From: Chrysopilus asiliformis
Lineage: Eukaryota; Arthropoda; Insecta; Diptera; Rhagionidae
DNA: 64,000 nt
Assembly (NCBI GenBank): GCA_964034945.1
Contig: OZ035962.1
Coordinates: 28,331,530-28,395,529 of the forward strand
Direction of reading: 5' to 3'
Of this stretch, positions 58,935 through 64,000 are shown piece by piece; positions within the stretch are counted from its first letter, which is position 1; each line of letters starts with the position of its first letter. The notes under the pieces were generated by a model. The model had not been told where the DNA came from, ran no database searches, and was given only the letters and a program-made list of their open reading frames with translations. A program made the translations under genes and the position numbers.

Positions 58935-60176
58935 CATGTGCATAGATGTTTTCAATGTTATTTAGGAATAAACTAATAAATTTTTGAACACCACTGGCTT
59001 TTTTTGCTATTCTTGTGTTTGCAGAACAGCCATTCATGAGATAAACGCCAGTTTAAGTACCGTTAACTTCTGCTTTTTTAAAAATCCAAGTACTTTTTCA
59101 AAGTAGATTAAATGTAAAAAATATAAAATGCAGGAAGAAGTATTACGAGGGGGCGGAAATATTACTTCAGGGATTGCCTATCCAACGCTGGAAACTGTAT
59201 CCACACACCTTCAGCGGTTTTGGAGTAAGAAGGTGAGGGGTTAGAGGGAAATCAATTTTTTTTGCATACAGCTAATTAAAATGGTGGCTTAGCACATCAA
59301 GTATGATCGGGAAGTAAAGGTTTTCAGCGAATTGTATTCGTGAGCGAAGGGGAAAAGTCATAGAATAAGGAATATATAGAAAAAACTCTGCCGAATAAAT
59401 TTTTGACAAATTTCCCCTTCGAAGGGGGGAAAAATGTCCCTATCATTCACTAGCTACGGCCTAAAAGTTAATTACTTTTGGACTAGGGAGCACGAAGCAG
59501 AGAGAACATTTTCTAATCATTTTCGTCGTATCTATTCAATGAGATGGAGGAATCGAATGGATAATTTTTTCCGTGTTACATCGGATCCTCTTGCTTCATC
59601 TCACAGTGGAAAAATTTTCTCTAAAAATTTGTTCTAAGAGTTTATTCTCTAGATTATTTGTTCTCTGGAAAAGTTCACAAAAGTAAATCACTTTTTACAC
59701 CCTTTCATTTTCTTCCTTTCGCAAAACCTTCTAATGCTTTCTGGGCAAGAGAATTGAACTGAAGTGAAGACAACAATATTACTGAGGTGAACGTTCTTTT
59801 TTTGGTGTATGAAATCTCTCTAGGTTTGATGTCAAACCACAAGACTTTCTTCTAGCGTTGGCTATCTGTATATTATTTGTGACCATATATGGAATATTTC
59901 ACCTCTCTTGCTGATCAAATTTCATCAAAATCGATCGAGTAGTTTCTGAAAAAAAACCATAAACTAAATACGAACATTCGAAAATTTTTATAACGAAGCT
60001 AAACGTTGCCTGTCGGTTTGGCCCCGAACGAGGCCACATACAATCTCGGCTACTCCACGCCACGCAATGTGTAGTTTCCAAATATGTAGATAACCAAAGA
60101 ATTCAAAACAAAAACCAACGATTTTAATGAAAAAATGCCCGTAGCCTAAAGGTTAGTCCACGAAATTTATATTACA
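58935..60176. other. Intergenic region right of Surf1
   Basis: Holds the Surf1 3' end and then sequence with no supported exon. The short dispersed repeat at 60003-60058 is listed separately. 59925-59960 (ATCAAAATCGATCGAGTAG) resembles a transposon tail. Confidence 0.4.
60003..60058 (-). repeat. Short dispersed repeat, copy 2 (possibly SINE-like)
   Basis: The minus strand reads GGAGTAGCCGAGATTGTATG and GGCCTCGTTCGGGGCCAA, matching 9833-9885 on the plus strand at about 80 percent. No complete tRNA-like promoter is visible. Confidence 0.35.
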
Positions 60177-60545
60177 CTAGCAGACCCTTCGTTGCCAGCT
60201 TAAAGTTTTTTGTATAAGTTTTAGAATGCTAAAAAATAAATCGCTTAAAAACTTTTGGGAAAAAATGTTATCTTTACAGGACCTTCCGTTTCGAAGTTTG
60301 AATCTAACACCGGATTCGTCATCAGCGACCCCAAAAACCCCATAATGCCGATTTTCCCGGGGAAACGGGGAAAAGGATATTTGCGTTATCTTTTCAGGAC
60401 CTTCTGTTTCGAATTTTGAAAATCTAACATAGCTAAAAACCTGCTCCTGGCAACGCAGATCATTTTGCGAAAAACCGCGTAATAATCGGTCCCGTAGTTT
60501 TTGAGTTTTGTAATCTCAAACAGACAGACCAACATCCATTATAGA
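60177..60545 (-). mobile_element. Small decayed Helitron, 369 bp
   Basis: On the minus strand it begins TCTATAATGGATGTTGGTCT after an A, contains AAAACTACGGGACCGATTAT, and ends GGCAACGAAGGGTCTGCTAG before a T. The ends resemble common insect Helitron termini, but the 3' hairpin is degraded. It carries two similar phrases, CAGGACCTTCCGTTTCGAAG and CAGGACCTTCTGTTTCGAAT. Confidence 0.5.
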
Positions 60546-61820
60546 TAAACAATCGGTTTTACATTTTTATGTATATATATTTGTATATTCCTTAAAATTA
60601 CATTTTGAAAATGAAAAAAAGATTACTAATATTAATATGTATATTGTCAACAAATCCAATTTTTTTTTGTTGGTTTTTTTACTTTTTCATTCATTTAGTA
60701 AAATAATTTGCTTTTGTTTTCTAAAATTTTATTTAACTGCTATATTTTCTGTTCCATATTGAAGAAAAAAAAACTATAATTTATTTTTAAAAAAAAGTAC
60801 GCACATATGTAAAGTTATTTAAGAGATATCATATGTTATCTCTCTCTATTATTTTATAATTGATTCTTTTTCTTTGTTGTGTGTGTGTGTTTTCTTATCC
60901 CAATCAGGATTCCAATTAGTTTTCATAGTATTAAGATTTTAATGTTTTTTTTTTTATTATTTTCTTTTTATATTAAAAACGAGAAATGTATTTAATTAAA
61001 AATGATTCTTTACTACGTTTTAAGATAAATACTCTAATTGTATGTACTATAATTTATTTTTTTAATATTTTTTTTTGTTTAATATTTTCTCATTAAATCA
61101 TTTTTATTACCTTTTTTGTTTTGTTTAAACAATTATAGTTAACCTAAATACCTAAAAAATATTTTGTTTTTTTAAAGATTTTTTTATTGATCTTAGTGAA
61201 TTAATTTCTTTTTTTAATTAATTTAGCGCGCGAAAAATAACATTTTCGTTTTAAAAACAGCAATATTTTACAATATATTCTCTCATCTTCTGTATCTTCT
61301 ATTTGTTGTGTAATATGTAAAAAAATACATAGATCAATGAATCTAAATTTGATTTATTTCGATTTTATTTTCATTTTTTTTTATAAATCCAAATATAAAA
61401 TTGCAGAATTAAAACAATTAGAAATGTTGCAAATGCATTTCGTTTAAATCATGGCTTTTTTTTAATGCTGTTTTGTTTTTCATTATTAGCAAAAGAAATT
61501 TGTTATTTAAATGTTGAATAAGTTTTAGCAACGTCGTTTTTTTTCATCCATTGGAGACAATGTTTGTAATTAATTAGATTTGAGATAATCTATATGCACT
61601 ATCGATCAAATTGAATATTTTTTTTTTTTTTTGGGGGAAATTTCAAGTTTTAACACAATATGTGCACCTCTCTCCCTCAAACTATGTTAATGTCTTAAGA
61701 ATTTTACCATTAATATTAGATAAGTTTTAACCATTTTGTAGCAAAAATGGCGATGGTTCTATCGGAAGGAAATTTTTCTGTTTGCTTCTGTTGTTGTCTG
61801 AACTGCTGCGGTGTCAGCGT
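60546..61820 (-). other. Probable long 3' UTR of the 61821-62772 gene
   Basis: Very T-rich on the plus strand with no coding potential, directly downstream of the minus-strand stop codon. This composition is typical of a long A/U-rich 3' UTR. Several AATAAA-like motifs occur on the minus strand, so the true end is uncertain. Confidence 0.4.
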
Positions 61821-62772
61821 TCATTCGGCGCTTTTCTGATCCGACTGCTGCATAAGATCCTCCAATGCGAAGTAAGATTCTCCGGATGAAGTCTGAGTTG
61901 TTGTCACTGTCTGTTCGGATGCTGCTGCTGTTGTAGTCGGCACGCTGCTATCTGACTTCAATTTGCTATCAGCTGTCTCGTCACTACTCTCCGCACTGGC
62001 TGCGGCTCCCTCGGCGCCAGAATCTTTCTCCTGTTGTTGTGCTTTTGTCTCTGGATCTTGGCTGGAAGATTCCTCCGCTGAATGCATAGCGACATCCTCG
62101 GCTTGCTGTTCGTGCTGAGAATATGCCACCGAAACTGGTATTCGTACTCCATCTTCGCCAATGGCATGCGCCCCCTCGGACAATTCACCGTCCTGGGCTT
62201 GCTGGATGACAATGTGGCCATCGGCGTTTAACATTGAGGCGTCAATCAATTGTGCTTCGTTGTCGCCCTGTTGAACGATAATCATTTGATTGTTATCGCC
62301 GATCATTTGCAGAGTCTCCCCATCTAAACCGTCGCCCGTTTGTAAAACTCCTACGCTTTGCAGCAACTGCTGGATTTGCTCGCTGTCTGTGCCTTGAACT
62401 AGAATCTGATTGCCCTCGGCATCTGTGGTTATAATGTGATTATCCAATTGCAGGATCTGACCGTTCTCGTTGAGAATGAATTTTATTTGGCCACTTTCGA
62501 CGGAGTTTTGCATCTCTTCCAGGTCCATCGGCACCTGATCTGTATTAGATGGCTGACTTTGGGAGTCGCCATCGTCATCTAAACTGGGCATACTGACTGG
62601 TCCAGAGGACGTCTGCTCGGGCTGATCTGACGATGTTGAGACCTGCCTCTTCTCCTCCGATCGGGTGCCGTCATCGGGCTGATCTAATACTGGCATATCG
62701 ATGCCCACTGATGATACGTTTTCCGGTGATGACGAGGCCGCCTGTTGCTGTTCGTTTTGTTCGCGTGATGGC
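61821..62772 (-). CDS. Last exon of a Gln/acidic-rich nuclear-type protein, possibly putzig/Z4
   Basis: Open from the acceptor at 62773 (TTTTAG then CCATCACGC) to the TGA at 61823-61821, giving 316 codons of C-terminal sequence in phase 0. Composition is Gln-, Ser- and Asp/Glu-rich. The well-ordered core is a run of short beta-like repeats: QIKFILNENGQILQLDN, TTDAEGNQILVQGTDSEQI, NNQMIIVQQGDNEAQLID and NADGHIVIQQ. Such repeats occur in activation regions of zinc-finger and chromatin proteins. The tail ends ALEDLMQQSDQKSAE. I suspect the chromatin protein putzig/Z4 from general resemblance and from 3L neighbours, but I cannot verify it without alignment. Upstream exons lie beyond 64000; the intron carries a mariner. 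Confidence 0.7.
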
Positions 62773-62869
62773 TAAAATGGAATCATGCGATAATTGAAAT
62801 CTGTTCTTTATCAAACAAAAGTTGATGCAGAAAAAATTAAATAAATAAATAAATAAAAATGCAAGCATA

Positions 62870-64000
62870 ACACATGGATCAATAAGTCCCGAGACTAACC
62901 CAGAGATGACGCTCGTAGTAAACCAGTAACCACGTCTTTCTAGAGTACTAACCTTTGCTTGAAACGTGTCAAAATTTTAAGTCGATCGGACCAGAAACAG
63001 CTGAGTTATCGAGGTTGGAGTAAAGTCGTTTTGTAGTTTGTTTAAAAAATGGAAAAAACCGAGTTTCGTGTTCTGATAAAACATTGTTTTTTAATGGGTA
63101 AAAACACCGTGCAAGCGAAACAATGGATTGAAAAATGTTACCCGGACTCTTGTCCATCAAAAGCAACGATTTGTCGGTGGTTTGCCGAGTTTAAACGTGG
63201 TCGTACCGACACAAATGACGCGGAACGCTCGGGTAGACCTGTGGAAGCCGTTACACCGGAAAATGTGAGTGAAGTGACAAAAATTATAATGAAAGATCGT
63301 AAAGTGAAGCTCCGTGAGATTGCTGAGATAACACAGATATCATATGGAAGTGCATTTACTATCCTTCATGAAAAATTGAGCATGAAAAAGGTTTTTTCCA
63401 AGTGGGTGCCGCGATTGCTTTCGATGGAACAAAAACAGCAACGAGTCGATGATTCAGAAAGCTGTTTATCGCTATTTACTCGCAATAAAAAAGATTTCTT
63501 GCGTCGTTACGTGTCCATGGACGAAACATGGATACATCACTACACTCCAGAGTCGAAGCGGCAGTCATCTGAGTGGCGCACAGCTGGCGAAAGCCGTCCG
63601 AAGCGTCCGAAAACGCAGCAGTCAGCTGGCAAAGTCATGGCGTCAGTTTTTTGGGATACGCATGGCGTGATTTTCATTGACTACCTCGAAAAAGGTAAAT
63701 CGATCAACAGTGATTATTATATTGACTTGCTGGTGCGTTTGAAGGAGGAAATCGCAAAAAAACGACCGCACATGCAGAGAAAAAAAATCCTTTTTCACCA
63801 AGACAATGCACCCTGCCACAAGTCGATGAAAACAATGGCAAAATTGAACGAATTGGGCTTTCATCTGCTTCCCCACCCCCCATACTCGCCAGATTTAGCC
63901 CCCAGTGACTACTGGCTCTTTGCTGATCTTAAAAAAATGCTCCAGGGAAAAAGATTTGGCTCAAATGAGGAGGTCATCGCTGAAACTGAAGCTTATTTTG
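62870..64000 (+). mobile_element. mariner element (irritans-type), 5' part, running off the window
   Basis: A TA dinucleotide (62868-62869) is followed by ACACATGGATCAATAAGTCC, similar to the terminal repeat of irritans-type mariners (Himar-like GGCTGATAAGTCCCCGG). The transposase starts at 63049. The 3' end and second terminal repeat are outside the window. It lies in the intron upstream of the minus-strand 61821-62772 exon, in the opposite orientation, next to an (AAAT)n run. Confidence 0.8.
63049..64000 (+). CDS. mariner transposase, uninterrupted, C-terminus outside window
   Basis: DDE transposase that cuts and pastes the element at TA sites. The frame is open from the ATG at 63049 to the window end, 317 codons of an expected 345-350. 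The N-terminus MEKTEFRVLIKHCFLMGKN begins the paired helix-turn-helix DNA-binding region. WVPRLLSMEQKQQRV is the mariner linker motif (WVPHxL). All three catalytic aspartates are present: D158 (SMDETWIHHYTPES), D252 (FHQDNAPCH) and D287 (YSPDLAPSDYWLF). The 34-residue spacing between the last two defines DD34D. No stop or frameshift is seen, so the copy may be young, though function depends on the missing 3' end. Confidence 0.9.
   Translation, partial: MEKTEFRVLIKHCFLMGKNTVQAKQWIEKCYPDSCPSKATICRWFAEFKRGRTDTNDAERSGRPVEAVTPENVSEVTKIIMKDRKVKLREIAEITQISYGSAFTILHEKLSMKKVFSKWVPRLLSMEQKQQRVDDSESCLSLFTRNKKDFLRRYVSMDETWIHHYTPESKRQSSEWRTAGESRPKRPKTQQSAGKVMASVFWDTHGVIFIDYLEKGKSINSDYYIDLLVRLKEEIAKKRPHMQRKKILFHQDNAPCHKSMKTMAKLNELGFHLLPHPPYSPDLAPSDYWLFADLKKMLQGKRFGSNEEVIAETEAYF

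Noticed and set aside
60121..60160. tRNA-like phrase GTAGCCTAAAGGTTAG
   Set aside because: Only an A-box resemblance; no B box at the right distance and no cloverleaf.

Overview
This window looks like nuclear DNA of an insect, most probably a fly (Diptera). It is AT-rich. Genes have GT-AG introns, several only about 55-90 bp long, and proteins are closest in character to arthropod orthologues. Transposable-element families typical of flies are abundant: INE-1/DINE-1-like Helentrons, irritans-type mariner, piggyBac-type and Tc1-type MITEs, and CR1/jockey-like LINE fragments. No bacterial or viral gene was seen.

Layout. Positions 1-25124 carry no exon I can support. They are probably part of one very long intron of the mitochondrial carrier gene SCaMC, whose EF-hand exons lie on the minus strand at 25125-32459 and whose carrier domain must lie left of the window. 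This stretch holds many small inverted-repeat elements and one decayed coding relic (3540-4204). Next on the minus strand come ArfGAP1 (34530-41157, complete, six exons) and CFAP52/WDR16 (42149-46487, complete, twelve exons). CFAP52 is divergent from UDP-glucose 6-dehydrogenase (sgl, 47229-56398, complete, seven exons, first intron 7.1 kb). Surf1 (57834-58934, complete, five exons) follows on the plus strand. At the right edge a minus-strand last exon encodes a Gln/acidic-rich nuclear-type protein (61821-62772, possibly putzig/Z4). A mariner with an open reading frame lies in the intron upstream of that exon and runs off the window.

I assembled every exon chain by hand. In the three genes complete from start to stop with several coding joints (ArfGAP1, CFAP52, sgl) and in Surf1, all splice joints keep frame and give near-family lengths: 458, 734, 479 and 293 aa. 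From memory, the Drosophila orthologues of several of these genes lie on 3L (Muller element D), which would fit an ancestral linkage group; this needs checking.

The genes are unrelated housekeeping or ciliary genes, not an operon-like system: mitochondrial ATP-Mg/Pi carrier, COPI-vesicle Arf GAP, ciliary doublet-microtubule protein, glycosaminoglycan precursor enzyme and cytochrome-oxidase assembly factor. The most notable content is the mobile DNA: a 2.7-kb Helitron with recognisable termini carrying INE-1-like elements; an INE-1-like element nested inside a LINE, with an uninterrupted LINE copy 2 kb away that defines the insertion ends; a PIF/Harbinger-type element carrying a MADF-like fragment; and a mariner with all three catalytic aspartates. 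I found no convincing evidence of an undescribed functional system.
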